A model generated the notes under the pieces. The model saw only the letters and a list, made by a program, of their open reading frames with translations, did not search any database and had not been told where the DNA came from. Below are positions 49,985 through 58,194 of a stretch of DNA of 64,000 nt, in pieces. Both the position numbers and the translations under genes were made by a program. This stretch comes from Hyphomicrobiales bacterium. GTDB taxonomy: Bacteria; Pseudomonadota; Alphaproteobacteria; Rhizobiales; Beijerinckiaceae. Position 1 is the stretch's first letter, and every line of letters starts with the position of its first letter. The DNA lies in assembly GCA_930633495.1 (NCBI GenBank), contig CAKNFJ010000001.1:1426001-1490000 (forward strand), given 5' to 3'.

Positions 49985-50199
49985 GTGTCAGCTCTCCACG
50001 CTGCCAGTATCGCGGCATGGTGTTCGCGGGCGCCGGGATAGTCTCCTCCGAGCAGCCCGACACCGATCTGGTGAAACCATTCCGGGTCGGCCAGAGCCAT
50101 TGCCACGGCAGCATCTCGCTCGACCTTAGAGCGGACTTTTGATGCCGGCCGGCGCCGCTCCTCTAGTTTGATTATGCGGGCAAGAATGGCGCTGGTCAT
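49981..50199 (-). CDS. LxxRLxxLE small protein d
   Basis: 72-aa protein beginning MTSAILARIIKLEERRRP, then VRSKVERDAAVAMALADPEWF. The start at 50199 is chosen because it gives the shared N-terminus and the four-base overlap with member e; the longer frame adds 12 unrelated residues. Function unknown. Confidence 0.65.
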   Translation of the reverse strand: MTSAILARIIKLEERRRPASKVRSKVERDAAVAMALADPEWFHQIGVGLLGGDYPGAREHHAAILAAWRADT

Positions 50200-50378
50200 T
50201 GCACTGCCTCGGGCTCTTCCAGGAGAGCCAGGCACTCTTCATGCGAGAGTCCGCATAGCTCGACGCGCTCCAGCGGCGCGTTCGGGTCATCGGATGCCGA
50301 CCATATGATGAATCTGTCGGCCTGGGCTTTCCGCGCCTGCTCTAGCCGATCGATGCGGGCGGACAGTTGCCGTGTCAT
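50196..50378 (-). CDS. LxxRLxxLE small protein e
   Basis: 60-aa protein beginning MTRQLSARIDRLEQARKA, then RFIIWSASDDPNAPLERVEL. It overlaps the DUF5681 gene upstream by four bases and member d downstream by four. Function unknown. Confidence 0.65.
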   Translation of the reverse strand: MTRQLSARIDRLEQARKAQADRFIIWSASDDPNAPLERVELCGLSHEECLALLEEPEAVQ

Positions 50379-50821
50379 GGGCGGCCTCCTTCCAATGCCT
50401 CAAGCCTGCGATGCAGGTCCGTCACCTCGATCGCCTTAGCGTGCGCGTCCACGAGCTTGCCGAGTTCGGCCGCCTCCGATGGCGTCAGCTCGCCGCCGGC
50501 AACAGCCTCCATGATGGCCTGCGTCGCCTTGGGCAGGTCGTTCACCGTCTCGATCTTCGGCAGGTCGAAAGTGACTGGCCGGTCGCGACGAACTGGCGCG
50601 AGCCGGTCCATGCAGAGGCGAAGCGCCGTGATATCGCCAGCCTGCGCAAGTTCTACGGCCTTGCGCGTCAAGGCTTCGGCCTCGCCCTCTAGAATAGCCT
50701 CTATGGCGAGCGTGACCTTGTGACGGGCGCCTTTCGGCCGGCCGGCGGGATTGCCCGATTGGCCAGGCTTAAAGAGCTGCGGTTTCTGTTTCCCGCCTGT
50801 AGTTTCAGAAGCGCCGGTCAC
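50375..50821 (-). CDS. DUF5681-domain protein
   Basis: 148-aa protein with the DUF5681 signature FKPGQSGNPAGRPKGARHK near residue 17, a basic loop often found in small proteins next to phage terminases. Its C-terminus ends in LHRRLEALEGGRP, the same L-x-RL-x-LE pattern that opens the next five small proteins. It starts with GTG overlapping the stop of a 50-aa gene upstream. A terminase partner is not seen in the window. Role in packaging is inferred from family context only. Confidence 0.78.
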   Translation of the reverse strand: MTGASETTGGKQKPQLFKPGQSGNPAGRPKGARHKVTLAIEAILEGEAEALTRKAVELAQAGDITALRLCMDRLAPVRRDRPVTFDLPKIETVNDLPKATQAIMEAVAGGELTPSEAAELGKLVDAHAKAIEVTDLHRRLEALEGGRP

Positions 50822-50970
50822 GCCAACCCTCGCATCATCACCCAGGCCACCATGGCGAAGCTCGCCAGCGCCAGAAGTGCGTCACCCCTTGCGAGAGGAC
50901 GCGCGAACAGGCACGTTGCAGTGGCAAACTGGAGCATTCCACCGTGGACCGGATGACGCGCGGCTTTCAT
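50818..50970 (-). CDS. Small hydrophobic protein ahead of the DUF5681 gene
   Basis: 50-aa frame ending GDALLALASFAMVAWVMMRGLA, a membrane-type helix. Its stop overlaps the GTG start of the DUF5681 gene by four bases, the same pattern as the rest of this operon, which supports translation. The ATG at 50970 has a poor ribosome site; an internal ATG at residue 12 is an alternative. It overlaps a rightward membrane-protein gene by 27 bases. Confidence 0.5.
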   Translation of the reverse strand: MKAARHPVHGGMLQFATATCLFARPLARGDALLALASFAMVAWVMMRGLA

Positions 50971-51171
50971 CGGCTTGGACTTGTTGGCGCTGTGCCGCTC
51001 CTGCTGATTGCGGCTTTTATCTGTTTTGGCGGGCTCTTCCTCGCGAAGACTGCCGGTGAAGCTAATGACAGCTACACCCTCGCGGCGTTTCTGGCCGTTC
51101 CGGGTGTCCTCTGGTACACCGCATGCCGTGCTATCGCGTGGGTTGTCAGCGGATTCCGCGAACCCGCCTGA
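50944..51171 (+). CDS. Two-helix small membrane protein
   Basis: 75-aa protein with two hydrophobic helices (LGLVGAVPLLLIAAFICFGG and YTLAAFLAVPGVLWYTACRA) and a basic start. Start is the GTG at 50944 with GGAG nine bases upstream. It reads opposite to the surrounding operon. A holin-like or accessory role is possible but unsupported. Confidence 0.6.
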   Translation: MDRMTRGFHRLGLVGAVPLLLIAAFICFGGLFLAKTAGEANDSYTLAAFLAVPGVLWYTACRAIAWVVSGFREPA

Positions 51172-51315
51172 ATGGCGCGCATAGGGATTTCCCTGCTGTC
51201 TGGGCTGTTGATTGCGTTCGGGCCGCATCCCATCACCCTAGCGCTGGTCTTGATCGGCTGCGGCTGGCAGGTAAGCCGGCGCGCTCCCCCTGCCCGATAC
51301 CTGCGATGGCAGTGA
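51172..51315 (+). CDS. Very small membrane protein
   Basis: 47-aa protein beginning MARIGISLLSGLLIAFGPHP and continuing ITLALVLIGCGWQVSRR, one or two short helices and a basic tail. It starts immediately after the previous stop (TGAATG), and its last 78 bases lie antisense to the end of the 955-aa gene. With the previous gene it forms a tandem pair of membrane mini-proteins. Unknown function. Confidence 0.5.
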   Translation: MARIGISLLSGLLIAFGPHPITLALVLIGCGWQVSRRAPPARYLRWQ

Positions 51316-54105
51316 CAGGCCGGTGGCTTGCGGAGCATAGTCGCCTGCCCTTCCCAGCCGCTCCGCAAGACGCGGTGCGATTGGCGTAGGCGGCCCGGCA
51401 TAATAGAGGCTCCGCGCCTGCCTACCTGCCTGCATATTGGCAATGGCGCCCACGCCCTTACCGCCCGCGAGGCCGAGCGTTGCGCCACCCCAACCACCTA
51501 GGGTCGCGCCGATCGTCGTCATAATGGCCTCCACTGCACGACGCGCCATTTCGCGCATCTGCCCGGCATTTCGGTTGCCCGAGTTCGATACGTTGGTGGA
51601 GCCCTGCGGCGGGACCAACTGCTTCGCCGCGACCGCCAGCTTGCGCATCTGGTTCATTTCCTCCGGCGAGAAGAGCCGAGCCGCCAGGCTCTGCCCCTCG
51701 CCCGAGACGAAGTTGAGAATGCGCTGGCTGAGCTTCTGAGCTCCCATCTCGGTCATGCCTTCCGGCACGTTGGCGATACGCTGCCAGAGCCCCTGCCGAA
51801 TGGCGGCCCACTCCGGGCCCTCCTTGCCGATCAGGTCCCCGATGGCATCCACCAGGCGGAGGTTTCCGGTCGAAGCCTTGTTTCCGAAGCCGAAGATGGC
51901 GGACGAGAGGTCCTCGGGCGAGAGCCGCCGTTCGGACACGTCCATCAAGAGTTTGACCGCGGCCTGCGCTTCCGGATTGTCAGGCTGGGCCTTCGCCCGG
52001 GCCGCGAACATCCGGAGCGCGTTGGAATAGCGCTGCATGGCGGTCAGCTCGTCGCCGGAGAACATCTTGGCCGCGAAGGTGCGGCCGCGCTCGCCGGTGA
52101 ACTCGGAGATCCGCTCGGCAACCTTGGCGGCGCTTTTCGGATCGGCTGCGTCGAAGCCGCTGGTGAGCTTCTGCCAGGCTGCGCCGCGGATCGCGCCGAA
52201 TTCTGCCGAATCTCGGCCGAGGACGTTTGCAAGGCGATCGACGAGGCGCGCGCTCAATCCCGTGCCACCGACGCGGGCCGAGCCAATCAGGAAGTTCGCG
52301 ACCTCCTCATCGGTTGCGCCGCGCTCGATGATGCGCTGGACAGCCCGGCCAGCGTCGTCTCCCGCGCCATTCGGCCGGAAGGCCTGCATCCAGGAGGAGA
52401 AGGCGCCCCGGGCATTCTTCATGGCCGCGAGCGCAGCCTCGTCGCCCGTGAAGAGCGAGCTGGAGAAGGCCCGTTCGAGCTGGTCGTCAAAGGCCTCGAT
52501 GATGCCGCGCATCGCCCGAGCGTCAGCCGGGTTGGCCTTGGCGTCCTTGTATCCGGCGATGATGATTTTCCGGGCCTGCTCGATTCCGCGCAGGTTGACG
52601 CCCGCGATTTCCTGACCGGGCGTCGGATTACCGATGCGGCCGAGATTGAGGCTGGCAATGCGGTCCAGCTCGTTGAGCGTCTTCGCTGCGATGGGCGTTG
52701 TCGCTCGATCGGGAATGATCGGTTCGGCGCGATTGAGGAGGCCTTCCTGAATGCGCTTCGAAATCGGCGCCGCAAAGTCGTTCGCCGCTGCACCGGGCGC
52801 CATGACTCCATTCTGTCCCGGCCTCGCCATGCCGGTGAAGAACTCGGGCGCAATCTCTCCCTGCTTGGAAAAGGCGTCTCGATAGGCCTCATTGTATTTC
52901 AGCTTGCCGCGAGCGGCAGCCGAGCGCGTGGCCTCCGCGACGAAGCCGCCGGCATCGACCGGGGACACATCCATCGGATTGAAGCGCCTCGCCATGGTGT
53001 CAGAAGCATCCTGCACGGTCCCTGTGAGGCGCGCCTGCTTGGCCTCCCACGTCGAGCGCGCACGGTTCGCGAAATTGTCGACTGCCTCCCCGACAATGCC
53101 GCCAGCGTCGCCCGGCCGGGCAAGGTCGACCTGACCACGGCCAGCCGTCGAACCGATGCTGTCCCGAGCCTCGAGAATTTTCCCGCGTTGCGCCTCAATG
53201 GCTTCCTGCGCGACGCGCTGGGCTCGATCACCATAGGCGCCGCCGGCCATCGCGTTCTCGCGGCCCATCATCGCGGGATCTGCTGCGCGCTGGCCTCGCG
53301 TAAGAGGAATGCCCAACTCATCGGCGGCCTGTGCGCCCGGAAGTGTCTGTGCAGGATTGCGACCGAGGCGGCTTGCGACGCCACCGAGAGCCGCGCCCAA
53401 GGCTCCCCCGACAAGCGCGCCACCAGTACCGCCCTGAGCGGCTGCAAGAGCCTTGTCCGCTATCCCGCCATCATTCTCGATAGCACCGGTCAAAGCGCCG
53501 TAAACTCCGCCAGTCGCGGCAGCATTGATTGCCGCTGCACCGCGAGCACCCTCGCGGACTGCATTGATGCCGGGCAGAAGTGCAGCAGTTGCGCCGAAGC
53601 CCCCGACCTGCCCCATAAGCCGAGAGCCAGGGTTCAGCGCTTCGTCGGCTGCGTCCATCGCCCGCTCGCGGGCCAGGTTGTCGGCATAGCGCTCGCTGAA
53701 GCTATCGCCGTTGCCGGCGCCGAAAGCCGCGTCACCCGCAGCCGCCAGCTTGTCCATGCCGGGCACCCACGAGGCGACGCCGCGCATATACGCATCAACG
53801 CGACCGAGGGGGCTGGCCTTGTCCTGCTGGAGCCGAGTGCGAACGGCGTCGGCAAGGTACTCACCATCCCGCAACTGCGTGTCGGAGCCTTCGCGCTCTG
53901 CTCTTGTCGCGAAACCGGACGGAGCCGCACCGCCGCCAGGCTGCCGGTTTGGCGCGACCGTTACGACGAGCGGGCCGCTGCCGGTATCCTGCGGAATACC
54001 GGACGGGGCGTCGAACTGGTCGAAGACGTTTCCTCCGTTGGAGGATGTCCCCCGCTTTGGCGCGGCGGCAGGCTGGTCGAACTGATCGAAGACGTTACCC
54101 GCCAT
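51238..54105 (-). CDS. Large internal virion / DNA-ejection protein
   Basis: 955-aa phage protein. The N-terminus repeats FDQFD twice (NVFDQFDQP and NVFDQFDAPSG), as in ejection proteins of alphaproteobacterial podovirus-like phages. A Gly/Ala-rich zone (PGINAVREGARGAAAI, GGALVGGALGAALGG) could form membrane-inserting helices. About residues 620-840 hold two tandem copies of one unit, each with an AIRxxxWQ(K/R) motif. The start at 54105 is two bases from the upstream gene's stop; the longer frame adds unrelated residues. Role is inferred from its place beside the transglycosylase and gp7-like genes. Confidence 0.7.
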   Translation of the reverse strand: MAGNVFDQFDQPAAAPKRGTSSNGGNVFDQFDAPSGIPQDTGSGPLVVTVAPNRQPGGGAAPSGFATRAEREGSDTQLRDGEYLADAVRTRLQQDKASPLGRVDAYMRGVASWVPGMDKLAAAGDAAFGAGNGDSFSERYADNLARERAMDAADEALNPGSRLMGQVGGFGATAALLPGINAVREGARGAAAINAAATGGVYGALTGAIENDGGIADKALAAAQGGTGGALVGGALGAALGGVASRLGRNPAQTLPGAQAADELGIPLTRGQRAADPAMMGRENAMAGGAYGDRAQRVAQEAIEAQRGKILEARDSIGSTAGRGQVDLARPGDAGGIVGEAVDNFANRARSTWEAKQARLTGTVQDASDTMARRFNPMDVSPVDAGGFVAEATRSAAARGKLKYNEAYRDAFSKQGEIAPEFFTGMARPGQNGVMAPGAAANDFAAPISKRIQEGLLNRAEPIIPDRATTPIAAKTLNELDRIASLNLGRIGNPTPGQEIAGVNLRGIEQARKIIIAGYKDAKANPADARAMRGIIEAFDDQLERAFSSSLFTGDEAALAAMKNARGAFSSWMQAFRPNGAGDDAGRAVQRIIERGATDEEVANFLIGSARVGGTGLSARLVDRLANVLGRDSAEFGAIRGAAWQKLTSGFDAADPKSAAKVAERISEFTGERGRTFAAKMFSGDELTAMQRYSNALRMFAARAKAQPDNPEAQAAVKLLMDVSERRLSPEDLSSAIFGFGNKASTGNLRLVDAIGDLIGKEGPEWAAIRQGLWQRIANVPEGMTEMGAQKLSQRILNFVSGEGQSLAARLFSPEEMNQMRKLAVAAKQLVPPQGSTNVSNSGNRNAGQMREMARRAVEAIMTTIGATLGGWGGATLGLAGGKGVGAIANMQAGRQARSLYYAGPPTPIAPRLAERLGRAGDYAPQATGLSLPSQVSGRGSAPAYLPAAADQDQR

Positions 54106-54106
54106 C

Positions 54107-56497
54107 TTACTGCCCCAGCACGCTAGCGGCTGCACCACGACCATATTTCGCGTCGAACTGGTCGCGAGCGCCTGGATTTGCCCTCAGGAACTCAACCGCT
54201 TCCGGCGGCGCCATGGCGGCCTGTGGACGCGGCGCAGGCTGGTTCCCGCTCTGCCCACGCTTCTCCGGGCTCTTGTAGTAATCGCCACCGCGAAGCTCTT
54301 TCGCTCGCTGCTGGTCGAATGCCAGATGGCGCTCCGCCGCCGCAATGGCACGATCCAGAATTTTAACGCGGAGGTCGTGTGGAAGATTGGCCGAGCCCTG
54401 CACGTCCAGCATAATCTTGCGCTCGCCTTCGGTCGGATTGCCGCCAAATGTGAGTTTGAGCTGCGCGAGAGCGTTGGTCGTGATGAGGTTGTTATATTCG
54501 GTCGTCGCCTGGCCGGCGTCGCTTCCGAATGTCCCCGTTACCATACCGCGAACGCCCGCTGTGGGGCCTTCATAGGCCCTGGCCGACAGCTCTTTGGCCT
54601 GCCGAAGATTGCTTATGACGGTCTGGCTTGAGAGGACCTTTTCATCCGCCTCAAGGATAGCCTTCTTGTCCGTCGCAGTGAGCGGCCCCATGTCCTCGCG
54701 CGGCATCTTGCCGGTAAGGATATAGCCCTGATAGCCGGGGTCTCCGGGCTTCAGTCCTGCCCGAACTGCTGCGCGCTCGCGCCCGGCCGTCTCCTCCTCG
54801 GGAGTGACCTTGCTCTTTTCCTTCGCGTACTCGGCCGGGTTCTTGGCGTCCGTCCAGCCCATCCCCTTCGCGTACATGAACTCTTTGACGCTATCGGGCG
54901 CCTTGGACTGCTCCAGAGCCTCCTTCAGGAAAATCTCGCCAACGGCGCGGGCGTTCGCCGGGAGGTTGGGATTGGCAAGCGCCGTAGCAATTTGCCCGAT
55001 CCTGCCTTTCCTCGCTTCCATCGCGCGCGTCTCGCGGTACTCCAGTGCTTCCTGTCCGTTGGTGGGGCGAGGAAGCTCAGCGCTGGCGACTGGGGCGGCG
55101 GGCGCAGCCGGTTGAGGCTGCCGGCTGACCGGCGCGGGCATGGCCCCCTGCGCCGGGACAGCGCCGCGCGCGGGAACATCGGAGGCCCCGGCGGGAGGTG
55201 GCGCAGGTGCAGGATTTCCGAGAGACGGAAGAGTGCGGGTCACCCCGAAATTGTCGGAGACGCGCGATACCTGAGAGCCCGATGAAAGGCCGCGCCGCGC
55301 TTCCTCGCTAGCCACCAACCCGCGAAGCTGGCCGGCATCATTCGAATTCGGATCGATGTCGACCGCTCCAGCCCGATCAATGGGCGGCACCTGCCCAATG
55401 GCGGGAGTAGCGCCTTGGGCGGGGAGATCAGCACGCAGATCCATCGGGCGAGATGGCGGGAGGATTTGGGCCTGCGGAGCAGTCGTCGTGCCCCTGCCGA
55501 GATTGGCGAGAGCGCTGCCCATCCAAGGCTGTGAAACGCCTTCCGCCTCGAATGCCGGGCGAAGGGGCGGCTCTCCCGAGGCGATGGCGTCGAAGGTGCG
55601 GCCCGTCATCGCCGGCTGGCCGGGAACGGCGAAGCCCTGGCCGCCGGTATCCAGCGACGCATTCGCGGAGCCAGGCGCCGGCACATCGGCAGAGGCTGTC
55701 CGCACTCCAGAGGAGCGAGCCCCAAGCTGGAGATAGTCCATCAGGGATGTGCCATTGGCGTCGCTCGGATTGTATTGCCCTCGGGTCTCAATGAACCGCT
55801 GAAGGCCCTTCTTCCCGCCGAGATGCGCGACCGCACGAAGGCCGTCAGCCGTGATAGGAATCCCGTTGATGCTCTGGCCGATGAGCCGGTCATAGCCATT
55901 GGCGCGAATGGACTGGTCGATGTCCGAGAAGTGCCAATTCTCAGCGGCCCGCTGGAGATCTGGCGAGCGCATGAACTGATCCGGCGTCGTTCCCTGCGGA
56001 ATAGCCCCGGCCGCTGCGGCTTCTTGCAAACGAGCCTGCCCGAACTGAGCACGGCCGAAGTGCCCGCGAGCGCCGCCGGCCCCTACTTCGTTGTTCCGCG
56101 CCCGCCAGTTGCCGCCGCTCTCGCTCGCGTTAAGCGCTGCCGGCAATGCCGAGCCGGTCGGTCCAGAAGCAGAGGTGCCCTGTCCCAAGGGCGCCAAGCC
56201 CTCGGAGCCCTGGCCGCCTATGCCGAGCCCGCCAATCGCTGCGCCGAGGCCTCGGGCTGCCTCCTGGCCAAGCTGCTTGTTCTGGGCATCCTGCCCCAAC
56301 TTCAGAAAGGTGGCCGCGTTGCCGATATCACCCAAGGCCAGCAACTTGCCGGCGACGGCGTTGTAATTGCCGGCCTGTATGTCGGGCCCGAATTCCGCAA
56401 TCTCGTCGCGGCGCCGCCTCTCTTGGATGGTCTTGCCGAGATTGTTGAGGGCGCTATTGAGCCCAGCGAACGAGTTTGAGAAGTCGAACGCCGCCAT
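54107..56497 (-). CDS. Internal virion protein with lytic transglycosylase domain
   Basis: 796-aa phage protein. A helical N-terminus (MAAFDFSNSFAGLNSALNNL) precedes a transglycosylase-like domain at about residues 118-260: catalytic Glu 126 in NASESGGNW, then GHFGRAQFGQARL, IPITADGLRAVAHLGG and YNPSDANGTSLMDYLQLG. The rest is a Pro-rich linker and a helical C-terminus. Such proteins cut peptidoglycan as phage DNA is delivered. It overlaps the upstream gene by one base and belongs to the same operon. Confidence 0.75.
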   Translation of the reverse strand: MAAFDFSNSFAGLNSALNNLGKTIQERRRRDEIAEFGPDIQAGNYNAVAGKLLALGDIGNAATFLKLGQDAQNKQLGQEAARGLGAAIGGLGIGGQGSEGLAPLGQGTSASGPTGSALPAALNASESGGNWRARNNEVGAGGARGHFGRAQFGQARLQEAAAAGAIPQGTTPDQFMRSPDLQRAAENWHFSDIDQSIRANGYDRLIGQSINGIPITADGLRAVAHLGGKKGLQRFIETRGQYNPSDANGTSLMDYLQLGARSSGVRTASADVPAPGSANASLDTGGQGFAVPGQPAMTGRTFDAIASGEPPLRPAFEAEGVSQPWMGSALANLGRGTTTAPQAQILPPSRPMDLRADLPAQGATPAIGQVPPIDRAGAVDIDPNSNDAGQLRGLVASEEARRGLSSGSQVSRVSDNFGVTRTLPSLGNPAPAPPPAGASDVPARGAVPAQGAMPAPVSRQPQPAAPAAPVASAELPRPTNGQEALEYRETRAMEARKGRIGQIATALANPNLPANARAVGEIFLKEALEQSKAPDSVKEFMYAKGMGWTDAKNPAEYAKEKSKVTPEEETAGRERAAVRAGLKPGDPGYQGYILTGKMPREDMGPLTATDKKAILEADEKVLSSQTVISNLRQAKELSARAYEGPTAGVRGMVTGTFGSDAGQATTEYNNLITTNALAQLKLTFGGNPTEGERKIMLDVQGSANLPHDLRVKILDRAIAAAERHLAFDQQRAKELRGGDYYKSPEKRGQSGNQPAPRPQAAMAPPEAVEFLRANPGARDQFDAKYGRGAAASVLGQ

Positions 56498-57234
56498 TAT
56501 TTCTTGCCCCCATTGCCATACAACCCGGTGAGCAGGTTGACACCCGAGCCGAGGACGTTGGCCCAGAGGCTCGCCCCGCTATTGACGTTGTCGGTGGCCT
56601 GCTTGGACTGCCCGAGCACGGCGCCGATGCCGGTGTTCGTGGCATTCCAGAGGTTGTTGAGGCCCATCTGGCCATAGCCGCCATAGAGGCCCGCTTCAGT
56701 CGCCCCCAAGCTGGCAAGGCTGGACCCGAGCTGACCCTGCAAGCTGGACTGCGCCGTCGCTGCCTGCTGGCCGCGATCAGAGAGGCCTTGGAGCTGGGAC
56801 TGCCAGTTGCCGTAGTCCTGATCCGCCTCGTTGCGGTTGTAGTCGGCAATCGCCGTCATCGTGTTGCCGGACCCGAGCGCCCCGAGAGCCGATGCTTTGC
56901 GCGCGACGGCGTCGGTACCCTGCGCAACCTTGTACTCGTAGCCCGGCGAGGCCCGGAACTTCGCCACCGCGTCGTCGCGCGCTGCATCCCCGCCGAGACC
57001 GAGAGAACCTTGATAGGTGCCTAGCGCGCTGGTGCCCGCCGAAACCCAAGGGTTAAGCCGGTCAATCGCGCCAAGGTAATTCTCGCGCAGATCGGTGCGG
57101 CCCTGGCCCAGTGCCGACAATGAGCGGCCGAGGTAGTCGTCCAACATCGATTGCCCACGGATGCCGGCATTTTCGGCGGTCGAGTAGCCCCAAATGCCGA
57201 TGTTCCGGGCGCTGGTCCCAGATCCAATAGCCAT
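56497..57234 (-). CDS. Gp7/DNA-transfer-type internal virion protein
   Basis: 245-aa Gly/Ala/Gln-rich protein. FRASPGYEYKVAQGTDAVAR and GSGNTMTAIADYNRNEADQDYG are the marks of P22 gp7/p32-like DNA-transfer proteins, which form part of the channel that takes phage DNA across the envelope. Start 57234 (MAIGSGTSARN) has GGGAGG upstream and overlaps the preceding stop (TGATG). First of the three ejection-type genes. Confidence 0.75.
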   Translation of the reverse strand: MAIGSGTSARNIGIWGYSTAENAGIRGQSMLDDYLGRSLSALGQGRTDLRENYLGAIDRLNPWVSAGTSALGTYQGSLGLGGDAARDDAVAKFRASPGYEYKVAQGTDAVARKASALGALGSGNTMTAIADYNRNEADQDYGNWQSQLQGLSDRGQQAATAQSSLQGQLGSSLASLGATEAGLYGGYGQMGLNNLWNATNTGIGAVLGQSKQATDNVNSGASLWANVLGSGVNLLTGLYGNGGKK

Positions 57235-57512
57235 CAGGCCCTCCCCTTGCACGAGATGACCTCGGCATAGGCCGCGTAGGCTTTGTCAGCCTCGCAAGCT
57301 TCCGTAATGATGGTGGTCAGGCCAGCGGTGATATCGTTACTGCTGGCGGGGCAGTTCATAAGCCCTAGAAGAAGGGTGTTCGCGTTTGCCCGAACGCGCT
57401 CAAGATACAACGCCGTCGCGATGAGGTGACGACTGGCCGGGATACTGGCTGCGACTGCTTCGGGCTGCGCCTCGCGCAGGAACTGCGGAACCTGGACGAT
57501 GTTGTCGCTCAT
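57234..57512 (-). CDS. Hypothetical protein of the ejection operon
   Basis: 92-aa mainly helical protein (MSDNIVQVPQFLREAQPEAV, then HLIATALYLERVRANANTLL). No family recognised. It overlaps both neighbours (four bases with the RHH gene, one with the gp7-like gene), so it is translationally coupled and probably needed with them. Confidence 0.6.
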   Translation of the reverse strand: MSDNIVQVPQFLREAQPEAVAASIPASRHLIATALYLERVRANANTLLLGLMNCPASSNDITAGLTTIITEACEADKAYAAYAEVISCKGRA

Positions 57513-57688
57513 CGCGCCACCTGCATGGCGGCGGGCTGAAGCGTGGCGAGCTGAGCGCGGATCAAGGCTCGGATTGCGCTCGACATCGACGTGTCGCGGC
57601 GCACGGCTTCCCGCTCCAACGCCGCGCGTAGCTCAGGTTCAACGACGAAGCCGATATGTTCGGTTCGCTTGCGATATGAGGAATGCAT
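57509..57688 (-). CDS. Ribbon-helix-helix-type regulator
   Basis: 59-aa protein with an RHH-like pattern: a beta-strand HIGFVVEPELRAALEREAVRR and helices TSMSSAIRALIRAQLA. The start at 57688 follows AATGGAGGCC; a longer frame exists upstream. It leads the ejection operon. A set of 10-base-period repeats at 57760-57792, 72 bases upstream, suits binding by side-by-side RHH dimers, so it probably represses its own operon. Confidence 0.7.
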   Translation of the reverse strand: MHSSYRKRTEHIGFVVEPELRAALEREAVRRDTSMSSAIRALIRAQLATLQPAAMQVAR

Positions 57689-57759
57689 CACGGCCTCCAT
57701 TTCTGAGGCCGATTCTGCCACTGATTTCAGTTTTTACCTAATAATTTCAATGTCTTATA

Positions 57760-57792
57760 CGCTGGCATGCGCTGACATTCGCTAGCGTTCGC
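57760..57792 (-). promoter_or_regulatory. Ten-base-period repeats, probable RHH operator
   Basis: CGCTGGCATG, CGCTGACATT and CGCTAGCGTT follow one another exactly, with a fourth partial CGC. The 10-base period places each on the same helix face, as RHH repressors prefer. Located 72 bases before the RHH gene start on the minus strand. Confidence 0.55.
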
Positions 57793-57876
57793 AACGCGGG
57801 CGGTTTTGCCCAGGCCAGGGGGACAGATGGCCTTTTTGGTGGCCTTCTTGCTCGGGACATGCCCGGTTATGATGAA

Positions 57877-58194
57877 TTAACAGGCTCTTAGCGCCAAAAT
57901 GCGATGCTCACTGACGGCATCGCATTCCTTCGGACGGCGCGCCGCAAGGCCATCTAAGAAGAACTCCGTCCCGAAGCTCGGCACGGCAGCAACCAGCACA
58001 GCAGGAGTGGACAACTTGTCCACTCCTTCGCGGATGCCACCGCTGACGCCACCGGCAAAGATGCTCGTACGGTGCGCCGTGATGCCGAGCGCGGCGAAAA
58101 GGTCTGCGAAGATGCCCTGAATCTCGTTCGCGGGACCGCTTATTCCTCGGGGCGTTCCGGCGGGTTCTCCTCGTCCAGATCGGAGTCGATCCAA
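57877..58194 (-). CDS. Doubtful reading frame in the capsid-gap segment
   Basis: 105-codon frame with fair coding character (IQGIFADLFAALGITAHRTS and LDGLAARRPKECDAVSEHR) but without a credible start: the only initiator lies within the end of the neighbouring 115-aa gene. It may be the broken remnant of a larger gene. A 25-base perfect palindrome lies inside it. No family recognised. Confidence 0.3.
   Translation of the reverse strand: MDRLRSGRGEPAGTPRGISGPANEIQGIFADLFAALGITAHRTSIFAGGVSGGIREGVDKLSTPAVLVAAVPSFGTEFFLDGLAARRPKECDAVSEHRILALRAC
58003..58027. repeat. Perfect 25-bp palindrome
   Basis: AGGAGTGGACAA, a central C, then TTGTCCACTCCT: 12-base arms with no mismatch. No T-run follows. 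It looks like an operator or recombination site rather than a terminator. It lies between the ejection operon and the XRE gene. Confidence 0.7.

Noticed and set aside
53188..54126. 312-codon plus-strand open frame within the ejection operon
   Set aside because: Antisense to the 955-aa gene, with no start signal and no domain.
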